Shown here one piece after another: positions 51,524-61,738 of a stretch of 64,000 nucleotides of DNA (within the stretch, counting starts at the first letter, position 1; each line of letters starts with the position of its first letter). The stretch spans positions 1 to 64,000 of the forward strand of contig NZ_JAAKZF010000024.1 in the NCBI RefSeq assembly GCF_011045125.1, given 5' to 3'. The stretch comes from Allomesorhizobium camelthorni (GTDB lineage: Bacteria; Pseudomonadota; Alphaproteobacteria; Rhizobiales; Rhizobiaceae). Both the position numbers and the translations under genes were made by a program. Under the pieces are notes generated by a model that saw nothing but the letters and a program-made list of their open reading frames with translations, was not told the DNA's origin and made no database searches.

Positions 51524-51862
51524 ATGCGAAAAGCCAATTCTGTTGCACTGGCAGTGGCTTCCGCTGCATTCTTCCTGTCGGGGGCGATGCCGTCCGCTGC
51601 CGAAACCATGAGGCTCAGCCAATTGACACGGGCCGACATGGTGGCTCTCCAGCGCGGTCAAAGCGTTGCGGACGGAGCATGCGCGACAGGACTCATCAAT
51701 GAGATCGATGCCTATGGCGGCCCGGAGGCAATGCGCGAGTTCACGATAGACGTTGAAGCCTCGCCGATCGTCATCAAGGGTCGGGCCATTCGCCACGAAT
51801 GCCGGGGACGGTGTCCACGCCATGACCGAGAACGGCAAGGATTTGATCCTCCAGAAATATGA
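51524..51862 (+). CDS. Secreted hypothetical protein, C-terminus possibly frameshifted
   Basis: The protein has 112 residues as read. [20 protein letters not shown] to PSAAE is a Sec signal peptide. The mature part ([40 protein letters not shown]) looks genuine. After VIKG at about 51780 the frame becomes arginine/cysteine-rich. A frame one base away ([33 protein letters not shown]) looks more coding and runs open into the FAD oxidoreductase gene. A single-base error in a GGG run would explain this. Function unknown. Confidence 0.5.
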   Translation: MRKANSVALAVASAAFFLSGAMPSAAETMRLSQLTRADMVALQRGQSVADGACATGLINEIDAYGGPEAMREFTIDVEASPIVIKGRAIRHECRGRCPRHDRERQGFDPPEI

Positions 51863-51941
51863 CGAGAACGGCGAGCCGACAATGCAGGAACCTGAGATCC
51901 GGCTCGCACGCCCTGATGACCGGGAACGCAAGGCACCGGAA

Positions 51942-53051
51942 ATGGCTCTGGAAGAACTGGACTGTATCGTTGCAGGGGCAGGGGTGATCGGACTGGCGGT
52001 TGCCCGCGCGCTGGCTATTGCCGGACGCGAGGTTGTCATTCTCGAAACCGCCGATGCGATCGGCACCGAAATCTCGTCCCGCAACAGCGAAGTAATCCAC
52101 GCCGGGATCTATTATCCGGCCGGAAGCCTGATGGCACGGCTCTGTGTTGCCGGGCGCAACGCCCTTTATGCCTACTGCCGCGCGCGCGGCATCCCGCACC
52201 GCAAATGCGGCAAGCTGATCGTCGCGACTTCGGCGGAAGAACTCGAGATGCTTCCTGCGATCACGGCACGGGCGGCTACGAATGGCGTTTCGGACTTGCG
52301 CCGGATTTCGGCGGCCGAGGCCATGGCGCTGGAGCCTGCGCTGGCGACGACTGGCGCGCTCATCTCTCCTTCCACCGGAATCTTGGACAGCCATGCCTAC
52401 ATGTTGTCGTTGCTCGGCGATGCCCAGAAAGCGGGAGCGGCACTGGTTCTCAACAGCCCGGTCCTGGGAGGAAGGATTGAAGAGGGCGGCATAGTCCTCG
52501 ATGTCGGCGGGGCAGACCCGGCATCCATCCGCTGCAAGCTGTTCGTCAACGCCGCCGGACTGCAAGCGCCGGCTCTGGCGAGAAAACTCCAGGGCGTGCC
52601 GACGGACCTCATTCCGAAAGAATATTACGCCAAAGGCAATTATTTTTCACTCAGCGGAAAGTCGCCGTTTTCGAGGCTCATCTATCCGGTCCCCGTGAAA
52701 GGCGGATTGGGCGTCCACCTGACGCTCGACATGGGTGGACAGGCGCGATTCGGACCTGATGTCGAATGGGTCAGCCGCCTCGATTACGAGGTCGACCCGC
52801 GCAGGGCAGAGTCATTTTATGCCAGTGTGAGGCGGTACTATCCGGATTTGAAGAACGGAACACCGCAGCAGGCATATTCGGGGATCAGGCCGAAGATAGT
52901 GCCTCCGGAAATCGGCAGCCAGGATTTCATGATCCAAGGTCCGGAGACGCATGGCATTCCAGGCTTTATCAACCTCTTCGGGATAGAGTCGCCGGGACTG
53001 ACCTCTTCGCTGGCCCTAGCCGACCATGTCCGCCACATTGCCGTGGCCTAG
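51942..53051 (+). CDS. FAD-dependent oxidoreductase, L-2-hydroxyglutarate oxidase-like (DAO family)
   Basis: The protein has 369 residues. [20 protein letters not shown] is the FAD-binding Rossmann loop, [20 protein letters not shown] is typical of LhgO, and [20 protein letters not shown] and [13 protein letters not shown] follow. These enzymes oxidise 2-hydroxy acids or related substrates, passing electrons to oxygen or quinone. The family start lies at ATG 51942 with AAGG eight bases upstream. The same frame is open further left into the preceding secreted-protein gene, which I attribute to a frameshift there. Confidence 0.88.
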   Translation: MALEELDCIVAGAGVIGLAVARALAIAGREVVILETADAIGTEISSRNSEVIHAGIYYPAGSLMARLCVAGRNALYAYCRARGIPHRKCGKLIVATSAEELEMLPAITARAATNGVSDLRRISAAEAMALEPALATTGALISPSTGILDSHAYMLSLLGDAQKAGAALVLNSPVLGGRIEEGGIVLDVGGADPASIRCKLFVNAAGLQAPALARKLQGVPTDLIPKEYYAKGNYFSLSGKSPFSRLIYPVPVKGGLGVHLTLDMGGQARFGPDVEWVSRLDYEVDPRRAESFYASVRRYYPDLKNGTPQQAYSGIRPKIVPPEIGSQDFMIQGPETHGIPGFINLFGIESPGLTSSLALADHVRHIAVA

Positions 53052-53147
53052 CGAGCCGAGGCTTGGCAGCCTTAGTGGGATAGCAAAAAGGGATCCTTGC
53101 GTAGTCGTTTCCAAATGGCCGCCCAGGGGACGCGTTCTTAATCACTA

Positions 53148-53258
53148 CTCCACAGTGACCTCTGTCGTCTGCGTTGCAGGGGCGAGCGCGGAAGCTCCGG
53201 CGACAAGATGACCCTTGTGCGGATACTTGTCGCCAGCCAGTAAGATCAGGCTAAACTC
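53148..53258 (-). pseudogene. Possible RND efflux periplasmic adaptor fragment
   Basis: Thirty-seven residues on the minus strand (EFSLILLAGDKYPHKGHLVA, then ATQTTEVTVE) resemble the barrel segment of HlyD/MexA-type adaptors that reads LADGxxYPHKG. The rest of such a protein is absent, and the match is short. It lies in a stretch of decayed mobile-element sequence. Confidence 0.25.
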
Positions 53259-53477
53259 GCGCTGTGCGGCGACCTCCTCCCGTCCGTTGCTTCGCCAGCA
53301 CGGGCCGCCGCGGCTTGCGCTTGATATAGACTTCAGGTTCGGGCGGATAGTTCGGGTCGAGGAGGCGCTTGTCAGTGCGCATGACGCGGACGGCATTGCC
53401 GATCACGTTGGCGGCAGTCTCAAAACGCCTCTCATTTTAACCTGGCCCAGAGGTAAAATCACGACTTTGAATCCGAG

Positions 53478-53607
53478 TTAACGGGTTGAGGGTTGGAGGA
53501 TCTGTTCGAGGTATTGGTTGTTTCTAGCGGCTCGTTTGCGGCGCAGCTTCAAGCTTCGCTTGTCGTCGATGCTTCGCAGCAGGTTGAAGGCGAAGTGGCG
53601 GACGACG
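53478..53607 (-). pseudogene. Transposase C-terminal remnant, ISAs1-like
   Basis: The minus strand reads VVRHFAFNLLRSIDDKRSLK and LRRKRAARNNQYLEQIL to a TAA at 53478-53480, the typical end of ISAs1-type DDE transposases (ALNLLR, then KRKRAxWDxxYLxxIL). A stop lies just upstream in the same frame, so only about 42 residues remain. Confidence 0.45.
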
Positions 53608-53755
53608 GCCGCTCAGGGAGAGCAGTAGCTTCGAACCGCAGACAAATCGTTCCCTTGCAACCCGCGTATTGCATAGCCGTTGCATGCAAACATGCAGCAC
53701 TTTCAGGGAGGAGAACATGGCTCGACAAGAAGGTCCCGGAGTCCCTGCTCCGTCT

Positions 53756-53890
53756 AAGCTCGGCAATGATTTTTGGATCAGAGGCGCATCTCCCACGCCA
53801 GATGCGCTTGCCTTCACGTCGAATAGAAACCGCCGTCTCTTTCATCGACACATCGAGACCGATATATTTTCTTCCATGGCTGTTCTCCAT
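53756..53890 (-). pseudogene. IS110-family transposase N-terminal remnant
   Basis: ATG 53890 begins MENSHGRKYIGLDVSMKETA, continues VSIRREGKRIWRGR and CASDPKIIAEL, the start of the DEDD domain of IS110 transposases. After about 45 residues the similarity ends and the frame becomes arbitrary. The remainder of the element is missing. Confidence 0.6.
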
Positions 53891-54138
53891 CAGATGCTTG
53901 GGCCCGGCGTCAGGTCGTGAGCCCGTATTTCCATCTTATCGGGGAGCAGCCACCTGCTTCCATAACTGTGCTGGTTCAGGGCGACTCGCTCCCGCGATTA
54001 CCCCATGTGTCCATTTTACTGGTTCCCGGAATATGGATGCGGGTCCGCCGTCAAAGCCTATCAGAGGGAGCGGGGTTCTGGCGCAAGATTGGCGTTAGGC
54101 CATGCGCGCATTTCGCTGTGGCGTAGGATCGTCACCCC

Positions 54139-55680
54139 TCAATTGGGGTGAGATATCTTTGTTCGTCCGCTTCGCGCTTCGAGGTTCCTGGCTAGGTCCT
54201 CATCCAGCTCACCAGATGCATCGGTGATCATCGTCGGTGAGAAGTGCCCGCGGAACATCTCTGGTAGGTGGAAAAGCGGAGTGTACAGAGGCCCGAGCGG
54301 CTGCGTAGTAGTAACATATGTAAGCCTGTCGTCAGCACTCGATCTCGTCGGGAAACCTCGACGGTGAATTATCGACGGAAGGGTCAGACGTGCGCTGTTG
54401 GCGAGCATATGGATCATCTGCCTCCCCGAAAGCGACTGGCGGTAGGTAAGGTAGAATCCAAGGCAGTGACGCAGTATGCGATACCGGTAACCATGGAGTC
54501 GCGCCACTCGTCGCGCGAACAGAGCCACGGCTTCCATTGGGTCTAGGGGGCGTGTCATTAGCGTGAACCCGTCCATGTCGCGCAACTTAGCCGAGGGCAG
54601 AAAGCGCTTGTTGGCTACGCATTCGTTAAAGAGCGGCGTCCCCAGGAGCGGAATGGTCAGACTCAAGAATGCAGGCAGCGGCACCGATCGCTCGCTGGTC
54701 AGGAATGCAAGTTCATCGCGGATCGCCTGCAGGGTTTGTGACGAGGGGTCGAAAATTAAGCCGTACTGGAATACCACTCCAGCCTCGAGGCACGCGCGAA
54801 TGGCATCCAGCTGGGGAACCACTAGGTTCTGCTTTTTCTGGTACCTCCTGAGCTGAGTTTCGCTGAGACTTTCCACGCCGCTAAACAGGCCGAGGCAACC
54901 GGACTCGCGCACGGCATCCAGATTTCGGGTGTCCTTGAAGAAATCCCAGGTAACGAGTGCAAGCCAGCCTTTGAACAACCCTTCTCGCCACAATGACTTG
55001 ATCACCTGCAGCTTGGAGAGGAATGCGTCTCTGTTGTTACCGTAGAAGTTGTTGTCGATGAACATCGCGTATTTGTTGCGTGGCGCATTGCGGATTTGCG
55101 CCTCGATGTAGCCATGATCATAAATGCGGTAGCTTCTTCCTTCAGCCGTCAACGCGCAGAACGTGCATCTGAAATTGCAGTAGCGGCTGGTTTCTATGTA
55201 GTTGACAGGGCTGCGCCAGTTGAGGAGATCGAGCCGCGGCAACACGCTTTCCGAGACAGCCCAGTCCCCGAACACTTCGCGTGCTACGAGCTGAAGGTCT
55301 TCGACGTCACCGTCGCAGACATAATCGAAAACCCTAGCGCTACTTAAGGGCAGGGTGCGGGCGGCGGGACCGCCGACGACCACCACACACCAGGGAGCCT
55401 TCGTCCGCACATAGGCGGTAAGATGGCGCATGCGGTCGAATGAAGCCGTGACTCCCGTCAACACGAGCATGTCGGGCCAGGCGAATGCCGCCTCGTCGAG
55501 GAGCGGGCCGTCGTGAAATTCGCTATAGATGCGTACCTGTACCGTTTCGCGGTTGAAGGCACCGGCTAGAAAGGCATGTCCCGTGCCTTGCGGGACGAAA
55601 TCGGGACGACCCTTCGGGTTACGGGTTTCGTCGAAGTGGGCAAGAACGATGAGCACTCGCGGCATCCGGGTTTGCGTCAT
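54139..55680 (-). CDS. B12-binding-type radical SAM protein
   Basis: The protein has 513 residues. The first 140 residues form a cobalamin-binding-like Rossmann domain (RVLIVLAHFDETRNPKGRPD, WCVVVVGGPAART) without a clear DxHxxG motif. The radical SAM core follows, with ETSRYCNFRCTFCALTAEG (Cys168, Cys172, Cys175 binding a 4Fe-4S cluster) and the FIDNNFYGN segment. Such proteins methylate or rearrange unactivated carbons. The ATG overlaps the stop of the giant cyclase gene upstream (ATGA), so the two are translationally coupled. Substrate unknown. Confidence 0.87.
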   Translation of the reverse strand: MTQTRMPRVLIVLAHFDETRNPKGRPDFVPQGTGHAFLAGAFNRETVQVRIYSEFHDGPLLDEAAFAWPDMLVLTGVTASFDRMRHLTAYVRTKAPWCVVVVGGPAARTLPLSSARVFDYVCDGDVEDLQLVAREVFGDWAVSESVLPRLDLLNWRSPVNYIETSRYCNFRCTFCALTAEGRSYRIYDHGYIEAQIRNAPRNKYAMFIDNNFYGNNRDAFLSKLQVIKSLWREGLFKGWLALVTWDFFKDTRNLDAVRESGCLGLFSGVESLSETQLRRYQKKQNLVVPQLDAIRACLEAGVVFQYGLIFDPSSQTLQAIRDELAFLTSERSVPLPAFLSLTIPLLGTPLFNECVANKRFLPSAKLRDMDGFTLMTRPLDPMEAVALFARRVARLHGYRYRILRHCLGFYLTYRQSLSGRQMIHMLANSARLTLPSIIHRRGFPTRSSADDRLTYVTTTQPLGPLYTPLFHLPEMFRGHFSPTMITDASGELDEDLARNLEARSGRTKISHPN

Positions 55681-58600
55681 CGCCAATTTCCTGAACTTAT
55701 CCGCGAAATGGCAGAGACGGAGCGGATGTCGCCATCGGCCGACCGAAGCACTTCGCCCCAAGGCGAGTCGGAGTCGGCAAACATCCGCCCAAATTCTTGT
55801 CGGCAATCTGCCAGTTCGGGAAGACGTTCCATGGCCTCAGCCGCATCGGCAGGCATTTCCAATTGGATGGCCTTCTGAAATGCGCGGAGTGCGGATCGCT
55901 TCGCTCGCCGGGGATGGCCGAGGCGTGCGTGAAGGGCCGCCCCGCACAAGAACGCGGCGGGGCGGCCGATCGGAAAGACGTGCGCGAAACGCCGAAGCTT
56001 GGCGAGCACGGAGCGTGCCCCGGAGACATCTCCGCCGCCGCGGTCGATGGCCACTGCGAAAAGGCAGACCAAAGCCGGCAAGGTGCGCGTCTTCATTGCA
56101 GGATTCAAGTCCGCGGCCCAATTGAAGGCGCGCTCAAGCCAGGATGTCGCTTCTGCATTGCTGCCGCGTTTGAGCGCAGCATCAGCAAGGAACGAAGACC
56201 CCTCCACACAGTGCACCAATTCGAGACCACCAACCTGTCCGGCGAGCACCTCAGCAAACTCCGCGAGCAACCGGTCTGCGGCGTCCCATCGTCCCAGCGC
56301 CGCGAAACCACGTATTCCTCCGAGCAAACCGCATCCAAGTACTTGTGTATCGCCCCTCGTACGACCCTCTTCGCAAATTCGTTCTACAAGCCTTTGCCAA
56401 CTATTGGTCCCCTCGAAGGCAGGCGTCAGTAGCCAAGGACCTGAAATTGTCTCCAAGCCGACCGCCAGTTCGCACCAGCGCCGCATATCACCCAAGGCCG
56501 AGGCACGCTCGAGTCCCAACACAAAGTTCCGCTGCGCTTCGCGCCAGCGGCCAATGCTCGTTTGATATAGGCCGCCTAGCAAATGAACTCGAATACGCGT
56601 TCCCGGATGGTCTATCCGCTCCGAGAGAACGGCGGCCAGGCGACTGTAATGCTCCGCCTGCTTGCGAAGTGGGATCACTCCGCATATCGCACCGAGGCTC
56701 GCGTAGTTGGCAGCCGTTGTTGGCGTGACGAACCTGTTTCGCTCGGCCAGATTTGTGGCTCGCAACGTGGCGTGGACGAGCCTCATCTTCTGGCTTGTGA
56801 AGTAATAGATTCGTGTGAGGTCCTCATGGGCTTTCGCCGCCAGCAGGAACGGCTCGGATTGCAGCGGGGCCAGTTCGCGCTTCAAAATCCAGTCGGTATC
56901 TCGGTGAATCACCCGACGCCACACTTGTTCGGCCAAATCCAGGACAAGATGCAATGTGAGGCTTGCGGGTGAGACAGGGAGGGGGACGCCCGCAATCCGC
57001 AGTCCTTCCTCATAGGCCTGCCTGGCCGCCTCGGCCCTGCCAAGATTGAGGTCTGCCTCCCCAAGCATGAAGCAGGCCGCGGCCCGTCTGTGCGGATCAA
57101 CTTCTATGGACGCCTCGTCCGATGCCCGGAGAAATCTGGAGATCAGATCCACCACTGCAGCGTTGTCGAATTGCCGCAAACGAAGCTCGGCTACTCGGTC
57201 GAGATAGTTGTAGGATTTTCGCAGATCTCCCGCGCGTTCCCAATGACTCAGGATCAGTGGCAGATTCTCGGCATTGTCGGGCTGCCCGCTCTCCTCCATG
57301 GCCATTGCAATTGCCGCATGTGCCTCCCGACGCTGTTCCGCAAGCATGCTGTCGTAGACGGCCTTCCGGATGATCGCGTGGCTGAAGGCGAAGCGGTCAG
57401 GCCAGTTATCGTCGACCTTTATCAGATTCACTGATCGAAGATGAGAGAGACATTCGGAGACGTCCACTTGCACGGATTTGACCGGATCCAGCGCAGTTAA
57501 TTCGGTCGCCGTGAAGGACGAGCCAATTGCGCTGGCAAGTTTCAGCAGCACCTGTCGGTCGGTTGGCAGAGAATCGGTGCGGCTGAGCACAATGGCCTTG
57601 GCGGCGCTGAGCAACGCGGCTTCGCTGGTGGAATTCGAGGTTTTTGTCGGTGTAGACGCTTGGCTCGAATCGGCAGTTGCGCGCTCGTTCATCATCCGGC
57701 AGATTTCGCCTATGAGGAACGGATTTCCTCCAGACTGTGCGTAGATCACCTCGTCGAATTTCCCCGATGAGCCCTCGCTCAAGGATGTGCGTACGAGGGT
57801 GGCCGTATCCTCAAAGCCGAGCGGCTTGAGTTCGATCAAGCGGAGGCTGAATTCTTGTGAGCCGGCCCATCTTCTAAGAACGGCTTCCGTTTCCGGGACC
57901 CGGGTTGAAGCGACCACGGGGATCGGCCGCTCGATGGAAAACAGGCTTCCCAGCAACAGGCCGGAAGCCTCGTCTAGCCAGTGGACATCTTCCAGCACGA
58001 GGACAGCTGGCCCCTTTTCAAAGGCGTGCGTGACAAGCTCGCGGAGCAGCCGTCGGAGATTGCGCGTGCGGCCGTCACCCGACATTGCCAGCGTCTCGAT
58101 CGTTTCAGGAACTGTCAGGTCGATAGCGTCATTGAGCAGCGGAGCCAAAGGCGCGAGATCCGGCGTTCCATCAAAGTATAGATCGGCCAAGTCTCGCGCT
58201 TCCTCCCCACGAGTTTCCCCAAGCCCAAGGAGTTCACGTATGATTGCCCGCCATGCAAAATAAGGCGTCCCGCGCTCGATTTCGTCTGCACTGCCGGTAA
58301 GGATGCGGACACCTTTGTCACGGGCCTGCTCAACGAATGTCCGCAGCAAGGCTGACTTTCCAACACCCGGATCACCCTTGACTATCAGGACGCCCGTTTC
58401 CCCGTTCCGTACTCCCTCGAGGTATCCAAGCAGGAGTTCGAGCTCGGCCAGGCGGTTCACGAGCTTGGGCGGTTTCGGAATGTACGGCGGGCTTCTTGCG
58501 GCCACTGGGACGAAGGCGGGAACCTCTCCGCGCACACCCGGAATGGAGAGTACCCACGGCCCCTCGAAAGCTATTTGGCGTCCAGTCTCCTCTGCGCTTG

Positions 58601-59786
58601 TCCTGTCGACGACAATTCGTCCTGCCGCCACTCTCGCGAAGCGGGCCGCAGTATTCACCGCTTCTCCCACGACCGAGTAGTTGGCCCGATGCGGTGCGCC
58701 CAGCATGCCGCAGAAAGTCTCTCCGGTAGCGATGCCGATTGATGGCTGCGCCCCCAGCCCAGTCAATTCATCCGACAGCCGAAGGGCCGAAACGATGGCA
58801 CGCCTAACGTTGTCGGAATGCTTCTCGCCGGGAAGTCCGAACACTGCAAATGTTTGCAGGCCGCTGGCTTGCATGGAGATGTCAAGGACCTCGCCGCCGG
58901 CACGGGTGACGGTTGAGATGCTACTGTCGACGAGCTTGTTGAGACGGTCGAGGTCAGCGTCAAGACTGGGGCGGGTAATATGCACGAACATTGCCGTGAC
59001 AGTCCGTAAATCCGCCAGCCATCGAGACAGAGGGAACAGTAGGCGGCCGCGCAGTCCCAACGGAAGGTAGGCGATCAAACTGTCAGGGACCGAGACTTGT
59101 GCTGGCGAAGATGTCTCGCTGTCAGTCGAGAAAGTCTCGACCCATTCGAGACGTACGGTTCCCTCGCGCCCGATCCGTCCACGGGAATGTGCTTGGAGCA
59201 GCCCCCAGACTTCATTGGAAACCACAATCTCCCCCGTGTCAGTGATTTGTCCGCAGCGTGCAACTTGCGAAAGGCAGTCTCCGCTGACAACAAGCCATCG
59301 TTGGTCTGTGTGCGGCAGTAGGTGTATGAATGCGATCTCGCCCGCGCCGACACCAAAACGGAGATGAAGAAGCTCCTCCTCGAGAGTTGGCCCTTGAATT
59401 TCCGCACGAATGCGCTCCGCGCAATAGCAGCTTCGCCAGGCCGCAGACTTCAAATCGGCCAATGATTGGGCCTGCCACCCGGCAAGCAAGGAATCGCCCC
59501 CAAAACCGAGTACAGTTCCGCCATGACCCTCAATATGGCGCACAAGGTTGGCCATAAAATCATTGAGGAGTCGACTGACGCGCTCCGCCCCCTCAGCGCG
59601 ATCGCTTTCAGAAAGCTTGGCTGTAAAACGCGTGAAGCCGGAAATGTCCGTGAGCAGGAGCGAGCCCAGAAAAACCTCACGTGATGGTCCGTCGATTTCG
59701 CACGCCGCCAAAGTGGACCATTGAACAAGACCACCGGGCAGATATCTTTGGAAATCATACTTGGAAGCTCCAGCAACCATGCACAT
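55677..59786 (-). CDS. Tandem class III nucleotidyl cyclase-AAA ATPase-TPR signalling protein
   Basis: The protein has 1369 residues. Cyclase domain 1 (about 40-225) has both metal aspartates (LLTDISGFTRF, GFGGDSLLAGW) but Ser where the active-site Asn should be (SGDCLSQVAR). Cyclase domain 2 (about 262-430) lacks the first metal Asp (AMFVHITRP) but keeps Asn and Arg (VVGEAVNTAARF). The two halves would complement each other, as in soluble adenylyl cyclase. Then come a P-loop STAND/AAA domain (GDPGVGKSALL, VLVLEDVHWLDE) and about 500 residues of TPR-like helices. ATG 59786 has GAAGG six bases upstream. It heads an operon with the radical SAM gene. Confidence 0.88.
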   Translation of the reverse strand: MCMVAGASKYDFQRYLPGGLVQWSTLAACEIDGPSREVFLGSLLLTDISGFTRFTAKLSESDRAEGAERVSRLLNDFMANLVRHIEGHGGTVLGFGGDSLLAGWQAQSLADLKSAAWRSCYCAERIRAEIQGPTLEEELLHLRFGVGAGEIAFIHLLPHTDQRWLVVSGDCLSQVARCGQITDTGEIVVSNEVWGLLQAHSRGRIGREGTVRLEWVETFSTDSETSSPAQVSVPDSLIAYLPLGLRGRLLFPLSRWLADLRTVTAMFVHITRPSLDADLDRLNKLVDSSISTVTRAGGEVLDISMQASGLQTFAVFGLPGEKHSDNVRRAIVSALRLSDELTGLGAQPSIGIATGETFCGMLGAPHRANYSVVGEAVNTAARFARVAAGRIVVDRTSAEETGRQIAFEGPWVLSIPGVRGEVPAFVPVAARSPPYIPKPPKLVNRLAELELLLGYLEGVRNGETGVLIVKGDPGVGKSALLRTFVEQARDKGVRILTGSADEIERGTPYFAWRAIIRELLGLGETRGEEARDLADLYFDGTPDLAPLAPLLNDAIDLTVPETIETLAMSGDGRTRNLRRLLRELVTHAFEKGPAVLVLEDVHWLDEASGLLLGSLFSIERPIPVVASTRVPETEAVLRRWAGSQEFSLRLIELKPLGFEDTATLVRTSLSEGSSGKFDEVIYAQSGGNPFLIGEICRMMNERATADSSQASTPTKTSNSTSEAALLSAAKAIVLSRTDSLPTDRQVLLKLASAIGSSFTATELTALDPVKSVQVDVSECLSHLRSVNLIKVDDNWPDRFAFSHAIIRKAVYDSMLAEQRREAHAAIAMAMEESGQPDNAENLPLILSHWERAGDLRKSYNYLDRVAELRLRQFDNAAVVDLISRFLRASDEASIEVDPHRRAAACFMLGEADLNLGRAEAARQAYEEGLRIAGVPLPVSPASLTLHLVLDLAEQVWRRVIHRDTDWILKRELAPLQSEPFLLAAKAHEDLTRIYYFTSQKMRLVHATLRATNLAERNRFVTPTTAANYASLGAICGVIPLRKQAEHYSRLAAVLSERIDHPGTRIRVHLLGGLYQTSIGRWREAQRNFVLGLERASALGDMRRWCELAVGLETISGPWLLTPAFEGTNSWQRLVERICEEGRTRGDTQVLGCGLLGGIRGFAALGRWDAADRLLAEFAEVLAGQVGGLELVHCVEGSSFLADAALKRGSNAEATSWLERAFNWAADLNPAMKTRTLPALVCLFAVAIDRGGGDVSGARSVLAKLRRFAHVFPIGRPAAFLCGAALHARLGHPRRAKRSALRAFQKAIQLEMPADAAEAMERLPELADCRQEFGRMFADSDSPWGEVLRSADGDIRSVSAISRISSGNWR

Positions 59787-59926
59787 GTCCGCCTTCAAGG
59801 TGACAGTAACATGAATGATACGACCTCCAAAGCCGCCGCAGCCACTGTGGGATCATCTCTCGAGCCAATTAATCGTGTTGATTTGAGTACGGCACGAAGT
59901 AGTGTCGTCGCTAACGGGCGGCGGAC

Positions 59927-61612
59927 ATGGGGGATGGCATGTTTGAGGAGAGAGCTTCGTCGAGTGCCCTTACACGGAGGGACATACTGAAATTCCTTTC
60001 AGCGGGGACGTTGTTCAGCTTTCTGGAAGGCTGCGGGACACCTCGACCACAACCAGGTTCCTGCTCAATGGATTTTCCGGTTGTTGATGTCCATTGCCAT
60101 TTCTTCAACGCCGCCGACGTGCCCGTCGAAGGCTTTGTCCGCTATGTAATGCTGGGGGAACAAGAACCCGAGTTCGTTTCGGCGCGAAATGGCCCTGCTT
60201 ACTTGAAACTCTTGAACGCTTTCATTGTCTTTCTTGTTGTCTTGCTCAGTGGAGCGGCCCCAAGTGCAAAAGAAGAAATCCTCATACTCAATAGGGCTAC
60301 TGATCGGCCGACCCGCGCCGAAATCGAACGCCGCAAGAGAAGACAGCTACAAGAGGCAGTTCTAAAGCTCGACCAACTCGTGCGGGGGGGCAGGTCTACG
60401 CAAGAGTTTACAACGCTGCGATTTGCGGTTCCTCCAAACTACGAGGGCCTGCTGGCGGAATTCAGCGCAAGCACAGGCTTGGCTCGGCGCGGCGCATCGA
60501 TGACGGAAGGCGAAGCGGACACCATCGCAACTGTACTCCTGAACCGGGGCGAGCTGCAGCGCTACATCGCGTTCGCGATGCTGATGCTGGACTACCGGGA
60601 AACGCTCGCCCGTGAGTACATCCGAATCTTCGCCTCCAATCGCTACGTCTCGCTAGTCACGCCAAGCATTCTCGACTTCGAGAAATGGCTTCCCGGAGAG
60701 GTTTCGCAGCAGTCCGACCAAATAGACGTCATGGATGCCGTCCAAGCTCACATCGCAAGATCGACGGGTATCCACATGCACAGCTTTGTCGGGTTTGACC
60801 CGCGTCGAGAGGTCCAAGAACCAGGCACGTCGCTCGCACTCGTCAAGCGCGCGATACTGGAGCACGGGTTCGTTGGCGTAAAACTTTATCCGCCGATGGG
60901 GTTCCAGGCATCAGACAATAAAGGTCCAATCGAAACTGCGCTGCGGCGGCTCTACGATTGGTGCAAGGATGCGGACGTGCCTATCATGGCGCATGCAGAA
61001 AACAGCATCGGTGCAGGTTGCGGGTACGGGAAAAAAGCCAACCCGGTCTTTTGGCGGCGGCTCCTTTCCACGAATGACTACGACAACATGAGAATCAATC
61101 TGGCCCATTTCGGCGGCTTCGACGAAGTAATGCGGCCCGGCGAGGTAGCCAGTTCCCAGTCGTCGTGCGAAGAAGATAAATTCAGCGGGCCGAGTTGGGA
61201 ATCCATAATCGGCAAGACAATCGACAGTGACAAGCGTTCCAACTTATTCGCCGACCTTAGCTATTTTAGTGAGCTCGTCAGCCCCGAGGTCACTGAAACC
61301 TACCGAAAAGAAATACGTCGGCAGCTGGGTAAGTGGATTCGACAATACGATAGGAACGCAGCGCATCTGATGTTCGGGACAGACTGGTCAATGATGGCGC
61401 TCGAGACAAATTACAACAACTACATCCCAAGGATCAGCGAACAACTGACGTTGGCCGATGTCGGCCCTGATCAGCAGCAGAACATATTCTGGAAGAATGC
61501 AGCGCGCTATCTCGGACTCGCCCGCCGCGGGCAGTCACGTGACAGACTTGCCGCATATTGTCGAAATTGCGGACTGGACTCTGCTTGGCTTTCCGCGTTC
61601 GATACCGCCTAG
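59927..61612 (+). CDS. Tat-exported lipoprotein amidohydrolase (amidohydrolase-2 family)
   Basis: The protein has 561 residues. LTRRDILKFLSAGTLFSFLE then GCG combines a twin-arginine motif with a lipobox, so it is a Tat lipoprotein. The TIM-barrel metal site is visible as VDVHCHFFNAADV, GVKLYPPMGF, IMAHAENSIGAG, LAHFGGFDE and MFGTDWSMMA. About 150 residues inserted after the first strand include a hydrophobic helix (FIVFLVVLLSGAAPSA). It is probably a hydrolase or decarboxylase acting outside the cytoplasm. It is divergent from the cyclase operon and followed by the caspase-like gene. ATG 59939 is an alternative start. Confidence 0.83.
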   Translation: MGDGMFEERASSSALTRRDILKFLSAGTLFSFLEGCGTPRPQPGSCSMDFPVVDVHCHFFNAADVPVEGFVRYVMLGEQEPEFVSARNGPAYLKLLNAFIVFLVVLLSGAAPSAKEEILILNRATDRPTRAEIERRKRRQLQEAVLKLDQLVRGGRSTQEFTTLRFAVPPNYEGLLAEFSASTGLARRGASMTEGEADTIATVLLNRGELQRYIAFAMLMLDYRETLAREYIRIFASNRYVSLVTPSILDFEKWLPGEVSQQSDQIDVMDAVQAHIARSTGIHMHSFVGFDPRREVQEPGTSLALVKRAILEHGFVGVKLYPPMGFQASDNKGPIETALRRLYDWCKDADVPIMAHAENSIGAGCGYGKKANPVFWRRLLSTNDYDNMRINLAHFGGFDEVMRPGEVASSQSSCEEDKFSGPSWESIIGKTIDSDKRSNLFADLSYFSELVSPEVTETYRKEIRRQLGKWIRQYDRNAAHLMFGTDWSMMALETNYNNYIPRISEQLTLADVGPDQQQNIFWKNAARYLGLARRGQSRDRLAAYCRNCGLDSAWLSAFDTA

Positions 61613-61738
61613 ATCATCGGGCTTCGTGTTTGCATTGGTGTGACCTGCGAAAGCTACCTTCGCGACGAATGTCGTGTTATGCTCGCTGCATTACGCAGTG
61701 ATGCTTTGCCTTGCTGCTGGTCTTGGGGGATCGTCATT

